DNA from: Anticarsia gemmatalis
Lineage: Eukaryota > Arthropoda > Insecta > Lepidoptera > Erebidae
Direction: 5' to 3'
DNA: 64,000 nucleotides
NCBI RefSeq assembly: GCF_050436995.1
Contig: NC_134753.1
Coordinates: 3,100,001-3,164,000 of the forward strand
The notes below the pieces were generated by a model. That model had not been told where the DNA came from and searched no databases. It worked only from the letters and a program-made list of their open reading frames with translations. How positions within the stretch are numbered: position 1 is the first letter of the stretch; every line of letters begins with the position of its first letter. Positions 20,716 to 31,800 of this stretch are shown here, piece after piece. The position numbers and the translations under genes are program-made.

Positions 20716-21736
20716 GGTTGAAATTAACAACAAAGGATCTGAAATGTTATAAAGAAAGTTGAGATATACAGCAGAATTTAGAGAAAATTAGTTGGGGAAA
20801 GTTAGTATTTATTAAGATGGTCTATGTTAATATTGTTAATAGTTTTAGAAGAAATATACACAAAATAACTAACAAAAGAGAGAGGAAAAACACAGATAAA
20901 GATATAGGGGAGAAATAATAAGGGGTTAGTTGGACCTTGCAGTTAATCTATAATTACAATGATGTTACAAGATGTTTAACAGTGGGTAGGTTTAGACCAA
21001 AAAAAAAATTAATTAAAAAAACTATAACGTTGCAGTTAGTAGGAAACCTAACAATTAGACTCTTACAATACTAATTAAACTGAATGGTAAATGGGAAATA
21101 AGCTACAACGGAAGACTATAACACTGAATCAGTGCTGCGTTGATTCAATGTTGAAGAGCATGGGGGTAGTGAGCCTGAATATGCTACACTTTATCTAGCG
21201 GATTATAGATAAATCTAATAATAACAAGCGATACGAAATACTCCCTGTATTTATCGAACACTTATTCCTTGTTTGAATTTAAATACGTTGACGCCTTGAC
21301 ACTTGGTTGGCGTAAAATTATATTGTTATCTTAATCACACTTTTTCATCTTGATTGACTATTATATTAGTAGAAGACAACCTAATTACACTTATCTACAA
21401 CTTTTAGACACAATTATAGACAAATACGTAATAAATAAATAAAAATCAAATTTTAAAACTGAGAGCAAAATTTTTCAAGTCACTACACCAGTGTTGCCAG
21501 CCAATTAGTAAAATTTTATATACTTATAACATTACACTACGACCAGTAAGAGTAGAGCAGCAATAGAAAACTTACACTAAGGTCCACGTGGACCAAGTCC
21601 TGGGCGGCTGTTAGTTAGGTAATACGGGCCGCGTTTGTCGTCAAACGCACAACGCACGTGTAGCAAGACGTCAACCTATGACTGACCACGATGTAGATTG
21701 CTTTGTACGTATCCAATTGTATATCGATCTGTTAGT
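20716..21736 (-). promoter_or_regulatory. LINE-B 5' UTR and presumed internal promoter
   Basis: This is a leader of about 1 kb upstream of ORF1 with no long ORF. Its distal 150 bases are GC-richer than the rest and contain a perfect 14-bp palindrome GGTCCACGTGGACC (21581-21594, CACGTG core) and a perfect 7-bp-stem hairpin GCGTTTG-TCGT-CAAACGC (21631-21648). Full-length LINEs carry their promoter inside the 5' UTR, so these elements may serve element transcription. This is inference. Confidence 0.5.
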
Positions 21737-21744
21737 GGAACAAT

Positions 21745-22227
21745 ATTCAACTTAGGATATTACCTATTACCTGACTTCATTTTAATATATTTAAATTTAA
21801 AGCTAGGTGCTTCCACAAGGAATGAAACATTACACGATATTCAATTTAACAATGTTTTAATTACATGTTCCACAACGATTATTGTGCTCTTTACTTAAAG
21901 ACTAACCGCGCCTAAAATTGATTGTTCCTTTTCTTAGATTTTATGCATACTCAAAATCACTCCTGTTATTAAAAAGAGTTAGTAGAGCAACTAACTTATT
22001 ATATGTACATTCTCATCTCAAAATCAAATCAATCAAAATTGATTTGATTACCTTTGTTCATCCAGTAGGCTTGAATAGACAGATTTATTTTTATCCCTAG
22101 GTTTTTGATTGCATGCATTTACGTGTGCCTGAGCTAAGTTATGCATAGTCTAGACTGAGATCTTTGCTGCACAAGATTGTTGCATAAATATTTTCTTGCA
22201 TTTGAAAGTAAGAAGGTAAAATGTTTT
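21745..22227. other. AT-rich spacer, nothing recognised
   Basis: There is no coding signal. The segment separates the LINE-B 5' end from the foldback element. Confidence 0.5.
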
Positions 22228-22695
22228 ATGCCATCAAAAACATTCTGTAAAAACCTCAAGTCTCGCCGTAAAAAGTTGTGAGATCTATATAATACCAAGT
22301 CGATTAATCTATTTAGTCTCTACTTAAAGGACCTTCTGTCTTAAGTTATTACGTATGTTATTATCATGCCAATTAAAAAAAATACCTTTAAAACAAATAG
22401 ACCGACCTGGCCATCGCATGATTTAATTATTAGTATGTATCACACTAATCAGCACGACGAGAAGTTAATACTCCTGAAATGTTAATGGCGAATTTGTGTT
22501 TTCTTGCGATGACCAAGTCGATCTATTTGTTTTAAAGGTATTTTTTTTAATTGGCATGATAATAACATACGTAATAACTTAAGACAGAAGGTCCTTTAAG
22601 TAGAGACTAAATAGATTAATCGACTTGGTATTATATAGATCTCACAACTTTTTACGGCGAGACTTGAGGTTTTTACAGAATGTTTTTGATGGCAT
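22228..22695. mobile_element. Foldback/long-TIR element, near-perfect palindrome
   Basis: The 191-base arms at 22228-22418 and 22505-22695 are inverted copies, identical at 188 of 191 positions by direct comparison. They flank an 86-base centre. The outer ends read ATGCCATCAAAAACATTC. All three differences fall in the innermost 18 bases and are C/T transitions. There is no ORF and no clear target duplication (neither TA nor TTAA). It behaves like a MITE or foldback element of unidentified superfamily, or like a recent local inverted duplication. A transcript would form a long double-stranded hairpin. Confidence 0.9.
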
Positions 22696-22699
22696 CTCA

Positions 22700-23400
22700 C
22701 TTCTTTTTGTAGAGCGAACATAAGTCCAATTTGTATGGAAAGACGTTTTTTTTTCATAATTCAACATATTTTCCTATGGGAATGTTGTTCAGTTTCATGG
22801 GCTAAACATCCTTACACACCCTATACCCCCTCCCGTTATGCATCATACAGTAGGTACCTATTTACACCTATTTATTTTATTTTCTACAGTAATATAATTC
22901 ATTAACTGCAAATGTAACCTTGTAATCTTATACATTTATATAGGATTACAAAGTTATTGTTGCAGTTGGTGTATTAAGAAAACTGGACCGAAATTAGAAA
23001 ATATTACATTTTTCCCATGATTAAGACACTAAACCCTATTTGCATTCTAAAATTTAAGCTTCTAAGTCTGCTAGAAGTACCTTAGACTTTTGATGATCGG
23101 TGAGTCAGTGAGTCAGTGAATCAGTGAATCAGTGAATCAGTGAGTGACAAAATTCAAAATTTTAACAAGTTGTCATTCTTAAACCACTGGTTCAAATTGA
23201 CTGAAATTTTAAATATACCGTGTTTATACAATGACTAATTAGTTGCTGAAAATCCAGGCTTCTTGTTTTATCCACAACGAAATTATAGGGGTGTCAAAAA
23301 TAGCCCGAATTGCTTCGAGAAAAGGATGTTACGGCCGTGCCGCTTTTTTTTTGCTCGACTTGCGGGGGCACTTCCGTGCCCCCAGATATTCTCTTGTTCA
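22700..23400 (+). repeat. Dispersed lepidopteran repeat with 8-bp tandem block
   Basis: I recognise parts of this as a common lepidopteran dispersed sequence: GGGCTAAACATCC, TTTAAGCTTCTAAGTCTGC, TTTTGATGATCGGTGAGTCA, CAAATTGACTGAAATTTT, AAAATAGCCCGAATTGC, GGATGTTACGGCCGTGCCGC and the GGGGGCACTTCCGTGCCCCC palindrome at the end. At 23100-23147 there are six units of GTGAGTCA/GTGAATCA. The transposon class is unknown to me, and the left boundary is approximate. Confidence 0.6.
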
Positions 23401-24187
23401 ATAATGGTCTTTGTTTTGTTTATCAATGGGAAACTACTGCGTTAATTTAAACTAATACGGAAGCCTGTAATTTCATCTAACACACTATTTAACAAGTTAA
23501 TATAAATTTTGCACATACCTTTTTCCAAAAGAAATATGTAGGTACTTATGTAAAGAAAAGAGTAATTGCATATTACGTTTATATATCTACCCAATTCAGT
23601 TTTGCGTATGTAGTTTTTCAATTTTAGAAAACAGGTTCGGCAAAATATTGCTACGATACAGTACATAATTCTATACACATAATGTTATTATCCACAAAAG
23701 CTTTTTAAAAACCGTTACAACAAAAACTTTCAAAAGCATTATTCAAACTCGGTACCAGCAATTTGAAAAATGCGACTGAAAAATGAAATTTAAAACCGTA
23801 GAAGCAAAACGGTTGCCTTGTTAAACTCTAATATTACATTCTTGGAGTCTCGAGTCTAGAATAAGGGCAAAACGTTCGTAAATCAGTACACGGGGAGACA
23901 GGGAATAGTTCACATTCCATAGATAATTTTCAACTGACCTGAGCTTGAGTTCTAAAGTTAGATGAAGCAATGAATAGTGACTGACTCGTGGTATAATGAA
24001 GTTTCTTCTTTATGACTTTTGTAGTGCATTTCAATGTGATTGGTACTTTGAACTTTCCGATTTTCTTAGAGTTATGAATGGTTATCGTAAAAAACGGAAA
24101 TGTCGTTTGTTAATAAGAAGTTGGAAATCACGTTAATTTTAAAATCCTATTTCGCGGGTTATTATTTTTATCAACCGATGACTGTTC
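23401..24187. other. AT-rich non-coding DNA
   Basis: No gene or repeat was recognised. A minus-strand open frame at 23442-23678 has no supporting features. Confidence 0.5.
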
Positions 24188-24292
24188 TGCTGCTGGGCAA
24201 GGGTCTCCTTCTTAACGAGGAAAGGGCTAGAGGCCTTGAGTCTAACACACTAGCCTGGCAGCTGGGGACTTCAACACACCCTCAAGAAATGT
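24188..24292 (+). repeat. Copy of the CTGCTGGGCAAAGG dispersed family
   Basis: It contains CTGCTGCTGGGCAAGGGTCT, GGGCTAGAGGCCTTGAGTC, CTAGCCTGGCAGCTGGGG and ACTTCAACACACC. This order of blocks is a widespread lepidopteran repeat. Related copies in this window are at 31683-31800 and 63612-63712, with an inverted fragment at 41215-41256. Confidence 0.7.
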
Positions 24293-26746
24293 CTTAAAGA
24301 ACATCGAGTACATAATTAATTATTATTATTAGGCAGCGACTTATTGGGTTTGGTTGTGTTAGTCCTAGTCAACATTGCTTATTCTTACAGTAGTGACATG
24401 AAAATCAACAATAAGCCACATGTTTCCAAATTGATACTTCTATACATGTCTAGCTAATACCCTTGGGAAATTCAACCACGATACACATGTACGTTTTTAA
24501 GTTTTGTAGTCTTATCTTTGTTAACGCCCGAAGGCAATAAATTAATAACATTAACCAATATTTTCAAGTTTTAATATCGTACGATTAAACTTTAATATGT
24601 TCGACGAAAAATAAACAAATCGTTTCATTCTAATAGCTGTACAAATAAAACTGTTTGTTCATTCACTATGTAAGTACAAACATGGAATGTTATTACGTTA
24701 ATATATTTACTTAAAGTATCAAAATTGTTTGGGCTTTTGTTTAAACATCTTTGGAGAGATATTCTTATTAATTTATATTTTAGTTGAATTTTGATATTTG
24801 TGTAAAACTATTTGGTTATAAGTTCTGTTTGCTTTGATGTTTGTTGATAAGACTTTTCAATTATGAAATAATTTTATAAAGTAGTTTCGTCTCGACATTA
24901 TTAAGTTTACAGATAGAAATAGTCGTTAGTTACTTTGTATTTACAGAATTACAAAGCTCATTAATTTAATTCTATTTTAAGTGTTTTTTTGGGGATTTAC
25001 AAAAAATATATTTTCATCTTTATTCTATTTTATTAGATGATAATGATGCATGTAGAGAATGCCTTTGGCATTTTGTTTTCCTATATACTGTCAAATGAAT
25101 TTAATTTATGACTATCCGACGAAAAATAAATTGTTTTAAATTTTCAACATTTAAAAGTAATAATAGACTTGCACATACAAACAAACAATATCACACTAAA
25201 ATTCTTATCAGCCCAAAATTTCCATAAAACTTGTCCACACAAGGTACATCAAATCCCTGGGGAGTTATAAGAGGTGATTAAGAGATTACATCTCGTGAAT
25301 GGGCGCAGCATCCAACCTACCGACCGACATAACTACAGTAACGACTTTACCTGGGTTCAGTGATTATAGAGACGGGCAATGTAAATATTTGAATATTGAA
25401 ATGATGGTGAGTAAAACTAAAGTTAAAGTTTTAGTTACAAATATTGTGTTAGATTATCATTGATGATCAAGTATTTAATGCATTTTTTATGTTATTTATT
25501 AAATTGATCAAAACGTCGGGCAGTAATAAGGTATCGTGACCTTTAAAATATTTACCGGGTGTAAGACTCGTTATGTGTCTTAGTATTATAGTTACAAACC
25601 GGAATAGTTTAAATTGTGCGTATAGTAAATCAAAGGAGAAAAATGTTTCACTATAACGCGTGTCAATAAGCCTACCTGGGCTTGGTAATTTCATCAAATA
25701 TGGTATTTGTAAATATTTATTTGCTCAGACAATAGTAAAAAATTTCAAGAAAATTTATTTCTTCACTGATGTTATGTTTTGTTATCAATATTCCTGAGTT
25801 CCTAGTTTTCAGATTCGATAATGCATTTAGACGAAATTTATACTTTATAATAGAGGAAATTACCTATTTATTTGTTTTACTAAAGCTTATGAATGCGAAA
25901 ATACTTACGTTTTGATAACAGATTTTCTTGAAAATTAATAAATAACTAAAAAATAAGGGAAACTCTTTTCAGAAATCTCGTACACAGAACATCAAGGTGC
26001 ATTTACAGTTCCACAAGCTTCACAAAAGCTACATACGTTTTTAAATAACGCGAATTTATGAACGCTGAAATCAAATATTTTCCATGAAAAACCTCATAAA
26101 TAGATATGTTATGAATAAAACATTGACACAAATCCGTTTTATGATACAAAACATTGTATTTTCTGCACGTCCTACGTATATTTCTAGTTTCGTTGTTTTC
26201 AAGGTTAAGTGCCATAAATATTTACTTTGTTACAGCTGATCTTATAGGTCCTAAGATTTTTACCTTTTCAAATGTCTAGACTGAATTCTAGGTAATACTA
26301 GGTCTTATTTGAAGTCCTAGAGATATTGGTGAAAAGAAAAATGTAATGTTATGAGTCAAAAAAATATGTAACTACCTAAAATATTTTCAAATTAAAAGCG
26401 TCAATTTGTGGCAATGTGCAATGATGCACACGATTAAGCTTACAAACGTATTTTCGTTGCAAAATTTATTAAAATATAACAAAATGATCATCGAAAATAT
26501 TACTTCCTGAAATTCCAAAACTACTATGAATGCAAATCAAATAATCCTATCTCATTTACATTACTGAAATCATGAAATTTCTGCTGATTTTCCTCATCTC
26601 CACGTACATTACATCAAAGCTCGACGTTCAAATTTCAAGATATGAAGTGAAAAATGACTGAAATGTTTCACTATTTTGAACTGTTACGAATATTTACGTA
26701 ATAATTGTACAATATAACCGATAATAATCAAGAAACAAGGACTCAC
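24293..26746. other. AT-rich presumed intron downstream of the 27-kb promoter
   Basis: If transcription starts at 26976 on the minus strand, this stretch is the beginning of the first intron. It is strongly AT-rich, with no recognised repeat and no exon with matching splice sites. Confidence 0.5.
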
Positions 26747-26976
26747 CGTTATAATCTGTCAGGCCGGCCGCTTCTCATAAACCACATGAACCAACTGATA
26801 CCTCAAACAAAACATCGCAACGGTAACCTCACTGGACGAAACAGCCTATTTACCATCAATTAGTATATTTTAATTTATAAATTCATGTACACAAACACTT
26901 GTTTTCGCGAGACGTATGGCGGAAGGCGATAAGGTTATAGTACACGTCCGTCTCTGCCGATTGCTCGGCAAGCACT
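26747..26976 (-). other. Non-coding first exon (5' UTR) of a minus-strand gene
   Basis: The exon runs from the predicted initiator at 26976 to a GTGAGT donor (plus 26741-26746, ACG before GTGAGT). It is 230 bases long, GC-rich at its start. It contains several upstream ATGs (M-N-L-stop; a frame of about 17 codons beginning ATGGTAAATAGG; one beginning ATGTTTTGTTTG; one beginning ATGTGGTTTATG), and every one meets a stop before the donor. It is therefore a fully untranslated leader exon with small uORFs, and the coding start must lie in a later exon outside or below this position. The gene itself cannot be named. The exon call rests on promoter motifs plus the donor; there is no transcript evidence. 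Confidence 0.5.
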
Positions 26977-27065
26977 GAAGTCGGCCGCCCGATGCGCCCC
27001 CGCCCGCCCTAGGCCTTTCTTTGTTTCCATCGCCCCCTCCTCTCCCCCCTCCCGCGCGGTGTTAA
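26890..27065 (-). promoter_or_regulatory. CpG-rich core promoter with initiator and DPE
   Basis: This GC-rich island is sharply distinct from the AT-rich flanks. On the minus strand the arthropod initiator TTCAGTG places A+1 at 26976. Exactly at +28 to +33 lies GGACGT (plus 26944-26949), a full match to the downstream promoter element RGWYVT. About 20-28 bases upstream is GCGGGGGCG (plus 26995-27003), an Egr/GC-box-type site in a G-rich run. There is no TATA box. Initiator plus correctly spaced DPE is typical of regulated TATA-less insect promoters. Confidence 0.6.
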
Positions 27066-29999
27066 ACAAATCTCCGTGTGCCGTGATCTTCTTCGTCAAT
27101 TGATTTGTGACGAAATAATTTTCGCGCTATAATTGTTTTTGTGGGTTTTGTACAGGGTGTTGTTTTATTTTGTGCGAATTTGTTACGAGTGAGTTGGCGT
27201 TGAACACAATTTAGATTCGGTATAAATAAATGTTTTTGTGTTCTACATTTATTAGACTAGTTATTTTAGATGTTGATAGGTTTATTTCTGTTATTTTTTT
27301 TTTGTAAATATATTAACGTCAATAGTATAATTCCGGAGTGTAACAAACTACATAATAATAATTATAATCTTAGAACTTTAATCCAAAAATTTAATGCTTT
27401 GTTTTTTGTGTTAACTAAATCATTGCCAGAAAAATATGTATCTAATTTTTTTTTCTATCATAAATACCTCACTATAAATAAAACTTCCGTAACAAATAAA
27501 ACAAACTACAGTATCCATTCATGCGAATATATTTAATATGTCAAAGCGTAAGGTTCGACTCAAAGGTAGTACCAAGTATGTGATATCTAAAGGTGCTGCC
27601 CAACAAACGTCGAACTCAAACAAATTTCTTACACTACAATGATCTCTTTTAAATGTTACGAAAGATCATTGACCTGTCACTTGGCAAAGAAATGACGCTG
27701 CTTTATGTGTTCGCGTTTTGTAAGGAAGACGTATTTTCTATGAAATATTGTGCTTCTTGAAACTTTTTTAATAAAATGTATTTTCAATAAATATGGATGC
27801 TATTGAATTTTAGGTATATAAAATGACGATAACAGTGACGACAATAACAAATATATACGTGTATTACTGCTGGTTATTTCTTCTTTGGCTGGTAATATTT
27901 TGTGAAATTTGTTTGTATGTTTGTAGACGTCCTCACGTTGCAAGACTCTACTTTTATTGTAGTTTTTTTTTCTTTAATGAAGTGTACAAAAACGGTACAG
28001 ATCTATCCGGCATAATAACGAGATATAAACAAAAAAACTCTAAAAACAGCACCCTGTAAATAACCCCGTCTCACTCAAAACACGGTACACCATAATTGCC
28101 TAATATCATTAACATGAACTCGCACCATACAGACCTTGTTTTATTAAATTCACCGCAGTTAATTGATTAACGATGTCGCTGATACTATTATTGAAGATTC
28201 ATACATTTTGTAGTGATTTCTGAATACTAGCACATGTAAAGTTTAATCGTAAGTTAATCGCAAGTTCCAGTTTATAATTACATATAGGAGACTCTTCTGA
28301 ATAACTATTGACTTCTTACTTCTATGTATTATTATTATCTGTTGACGTGTAGAAAATGTGAGGCAATCTTACTTTTTATTAGTAAAAAGACTAGCTTAAT
28401 TATCAGTTAAAAAAACCGCCCCTATTTTACTCTTTGCACTAAAGCTTACAAACTTGAAAACAGGAAAAAAATTGTAACCGTTTATCGACACCTACACTTA
28501 TAAAATATTTATTCAAATCTCTATTTTTGTAAAGGGATCAAAAATTAGTATACTAATATAATTTTCCAACATTCCCAAAACTTTTTTATACAACAACCAA
28601 ACATCTATATATCTATCATAAATTAAATTACGAAAATATTACAAAACATACTCGCAGCCAAAGCACGTTTCCTGAACGAGCTGTCACCCACTCAACCTAT
28701 CGGCAACATCAAACAATTTCAACTCATTATTAATATTTAACAGGCAACTTTATTAATTAAAATAAAGCGTATATATTAAACAGACGGCCAAAGTCAATAC
28801 AAAATTAAATGTGTTTTAATTTTAACGTTCGCGAAACATCAGTCATGTGATATCAGTTAATTAATTATAATACTGTTACGAAAATTCTGTGTTACTATAG
28901 TTTCGAGCAAGTCGCTAGCGATTGTAGGATAGTATCATCGGATTTGTCGCATTAACACAAAGAGCTTACTTGAAGAAATAGTCAGATAAAAATAATCTTT
29001 TAAATGATGATCATTTGAGGGCAGAGATTGTAAAATTTGGTGATTTGAGAGGCCTAACTTTTGTAAAGTCTTGTCGTATTGCTTTTTTAGTACATTTGAG
29101 CTACAAAGCTGCTATCTAGACTAAAATTAACGTTCTCTTTTCAAGACTAAATACTGTTAAAACTGCTAATTGAGGACAATATTATTATATACGTACTATT
29201 ATATCAGAATTATTTATCAAATATATGTAGCATGAACTTTCTATAGTTGTAAAAGTCAACTACACCACCAATAGTACCGTCTTACCTCAATACGGACCGA
29301 AACGAAACCGCTCACGGTATCAGAATGTGCGGATATGATTAAACACTGGATGGAAGCCGACAGTTTAATTAATACCTCACAGTTAATCAATAAATAAACC
29401 TTCGATAAGGCACTGATTGTGGTCACAGTATACAATATTAAAGTAAAATATTTGAAGATCAGAAAACGGAAATTTGGAACGATAATTAACGTGATACTTT
29501 TAAAGCAATTTTCTTGGTTACTGTTAATGTTTATGAGTGTAATGTTATTTAATTTATAAAAATAAGCTTAAAAGAATTCTTACATACATAAAATTACGCC
29601 TTTTTCCCCCACAGGGGTAGGCAGAGACTAAAGAACGTTTCTTGGTGTCCTCACTAACTTAAATTCTTATATTTCTATTAATTTACTTTTTCTTGCCTAA
29701 CTATGCAATGGTAATGAGCTACATCTTAATGATTCATAAATCGTTAACAGATCTCACATTTCGTAGGAAATATACTTAGTATAAAAATGTATACAACTGT
29801 GTTCTATTTATTTTTTTCATTAGTCACAGAACTTAGCTATTTACCTATCTCGACAAACAGTTTGAAATACTGAAGTATCTACTACAGCTGTTTATACATC
29901 ATCTTCCGAGAAAAAAAAACAACAGTCAACAAAAAAAGACACCTTCAAAATCGCATTCACTAGCACCCTTCTCCACACAACTCGCTTGTGAGAATCGCG
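27066..29999. other. AT-rich non-coding DNA upstream of the 27-kb promoter
   Basis: No gene is supported. Open frames at 27270-27536 and 27823-28059 are hydrophobic, very AT-rich and without splice or promoter context. A GC-poor plus-strand stretch at 29585-29640 (TTCCCCCACAGGGGTAGGCAGAGACTA) resembles a common lepidopteran repeat fragment but is too short to classify. Confidence 0.5.
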
Positions 30000-30125
30000 C
30001 ACATTTCAAAGTACATCGCTCGCTCGGCGCCAGCAACACAGGTGTCACCGGTCCCAGCTGCCGTAGAAACGGTACCGACTCGTCAATGAATAATGCATGA
30101 AGTACAATCGACGCGTCGACACACC
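30000..30125. promoter_or_regulatory. GC-rich island with E-boxes, candidate cis-regulatory element
   Basis: The island carries ACAGGTGTCACC (a CAGGTG E-box inside a GGTG-TC-ACC palindrome), CAGCTG, an octamer-like ATGAATAATGCAT and the palindrome CGACGCGTCG in about 125 bases, with high CpG. There is no coding frame. Enhancer identity is inferred from composition and motif density only. Confidence 0.3.
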
Positions 30126-30829
30126 GTGTTTTGTTAAGATGTTACCCCGCATTGGATTGGAAATTAGGTCGCATTAAAGATACACCTTTACAACGATAAT
30201 GGTATTATTGAGGTCGTGAATACGGTTTGGGAGTGTTCGACAACGTTAGATTATGTTTTGTTAGATAATGTATGTAGATGCTACGTATATGAAGTATTAA
30301 CGATATTTGAAATATATTATACTCGATATAAAGTTGGAAAAGTGTGTTGGTTCAGAGCTGGCTATAGTAAATGAATAGAGATGTATTAACATTTATGGTT
30401 ATCATTAATGTTTGTTTTGCTGCAAAAATAATGAGTTTCAATAAATTACTATTAGACCATTATGAACTTTGAATATTACAACCGCAAATCATACACTAAT
30501 AATAATTTAATTTCAATAGGTTAACAGGCTTTAATAGATTCCTTAACTTGCGCTGGAGACCTCGATAAAAAATACCGCAAAACTTGTCTTTGGATGATAA
30601 CAAAGCTTCTGAATCAGCTCTATGAAACTTTGATGAAGAATATATTATTATTCCCGTTTTAAGTACATAACTAATTTAATGATCAGTGGGTTATCACCCT
30701 GTTCACTATGGCATTCTCATTACACACGACTTCATAAAACTCTACCAAAAAGGAAATCCACACCCACTCGAAATACTCACATCACAAAATACCTATCAAA
30801 TATAGTGTAGTATCATGAACGTTGACATC
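30126..30829. other. AT-rich non-coding DNA
   Basis: No feature was recognised. Confidence 0.5.
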
Positions 30830-30935
30830 AAAGCGATCGGTTGCTAGGCAACGTGTTTGCGACATTCCGCGTCGCGTGTCGGGCGACGCGAGCGTTTAAT
30901 TAGACTCGCACACCTTCCGTGGCGAGATGAAATGT
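30830..30935. promoter_or_regulatory. CpG island with perfect RFX X-box
   Basis: GTTGCTAGGCAAC at 30840-30852 is a perfect inverted X-box (5-base arms GTTGC/GCAAC, and it fits RYYNYY-N-RRNRAC). It is followed by a CpG-dense stretch with TCGCGTGTCGGGCGACGCGA and a homeodomain core TTTAATTAGA. RFX proteins drive ciliary and sensory-neuron genes through such sites, usually close to transcription starts. No start site was recognised here, so the role is inferred. Confidence 0.4.
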
Positions 30936-31414
30936 TATCAAGCGGTTTTTGATTGAGGAGACTTATTTATGAGTTTAATTGCATGCAATCTGATTCATTT
31001 GAATTATTATACTGCACTTAGCCTACCGATACGTCTAGTCGTCATTTTAGGCTCGAAAACTTGCTATTGCGGTAAGCTAATTTAAATATAAATGCAGTTT
31101 TGATTCTTAAAATGCTTGTATTCTACAGACTATATGATTTCAAATATACATATAGCATAGGCATTTAGCAAATGTCTATGGAAATACGACAAACGTAGTT
31201 TTTTTAATCTGAGGTCGATTTAACTGAAGTACTGTTTCGGACGAATCAAATATACATACTCACAAAACACACGCGCAATACATCACTCTCCAAACCCTCT
31301 CAAAAACGACAACATCGCATAAAACACATACTAAACCGCTCAATAGACAACGGCGAAAATGATCAAATTACAATGACCGCTCATCCGTCTACACAATGAC
31401 TAATATTCATAGCC

Positions 31415-31560
31415 GATGGGCGGCCGCTAATAAAACGCACAAAACCATCGTCTGGCAACAGTGCGACGCGACACGGGTGATTGATGACCCGCGATCGATT
31501 ACCGCGGACGTTACGTGTCGCGCGATACGCAAACGTGTAGACGGCCTTATGTCGGCGAGT
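31415..31560. promoter_or_regulatory. CpG-rich island with PBX/HOX site, candidate enhancer
   Basis: The island is GC- and CpG-rich in AT-rich surroundings. It contains TGATTGAT (31478-31485), the classic Exd/PBX-HOX composite, next to GATCGATTA, with CTAATAAAA upstream. A short plus-strand ORF and a short minus-strand ORF cross it; both look like by-products of low stop-codon density at higher GC. A conserved non-coding element is the preferred reading. Confidence 0.35.
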
Positions 31561-31682
31561 GAAAATGTTGCTAGATTAATGAATATGTGTTGATTGTGTG
31601 ATGATGTTGAATGAGACTGATTAAGAAATAAATAACATTTAACTGTCCCTAAGGAGAAAAGGCGTGATTTTATATACATACA

Positions 31683-31800
31683 TAACTGCCTCTCTGGGCT
31701 AGGCTTTCGTCCCGGAGTTAGCGAAGGCTAGAGTTAGGCTTGAGTCCAAAGCGCTGGCCAAGTGGCGTAAGATTAAGACTTTGCATACCTTTAATAAATG
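31683..31800 (+). repeat. Copy of the CTGCTGGGCAAAGG dispersed family
   Basis: It contains GGGCTAGGCTTTCGTCCCGG, GAAGGCTAGAGTTAGGCTTG, AGTCCAAAGCGCTGGCCAAG and GACTTTGCATACCTT. These are diverged forms of the blocks at 24188-24292 in the same order, so it is a degraded copy of that family. Confidence 0.65.

Larger units (their letters stand above)
15770..21736 (-). mobile_element. LINE-B: probably full-length non-LTR retrotransposon, minus strand
   Basis: Minus-strand order is a 5' UTR of about 1 kb, ORF1 (20715-19168), 11 bases, ORF2 (19156-16301), a 3' UTR of about 510 bases, and a simple-repeat tail of TGATTT/ATTTTG units (plus 15771-15795). A tail of short tandem repeats rather than poly(A) is typical of the CR1/Jockey assemblage. 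GGAACAAT occurs at 15762-15769 and 21737-21744 and may be the target-site duplication, which would put the 5' end at 21736. The match is only 8 bases and was found by eye, so this boundary is tentative. Both ORFs are open, so the copy looks young and may be competent. Confidence 0.85.
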
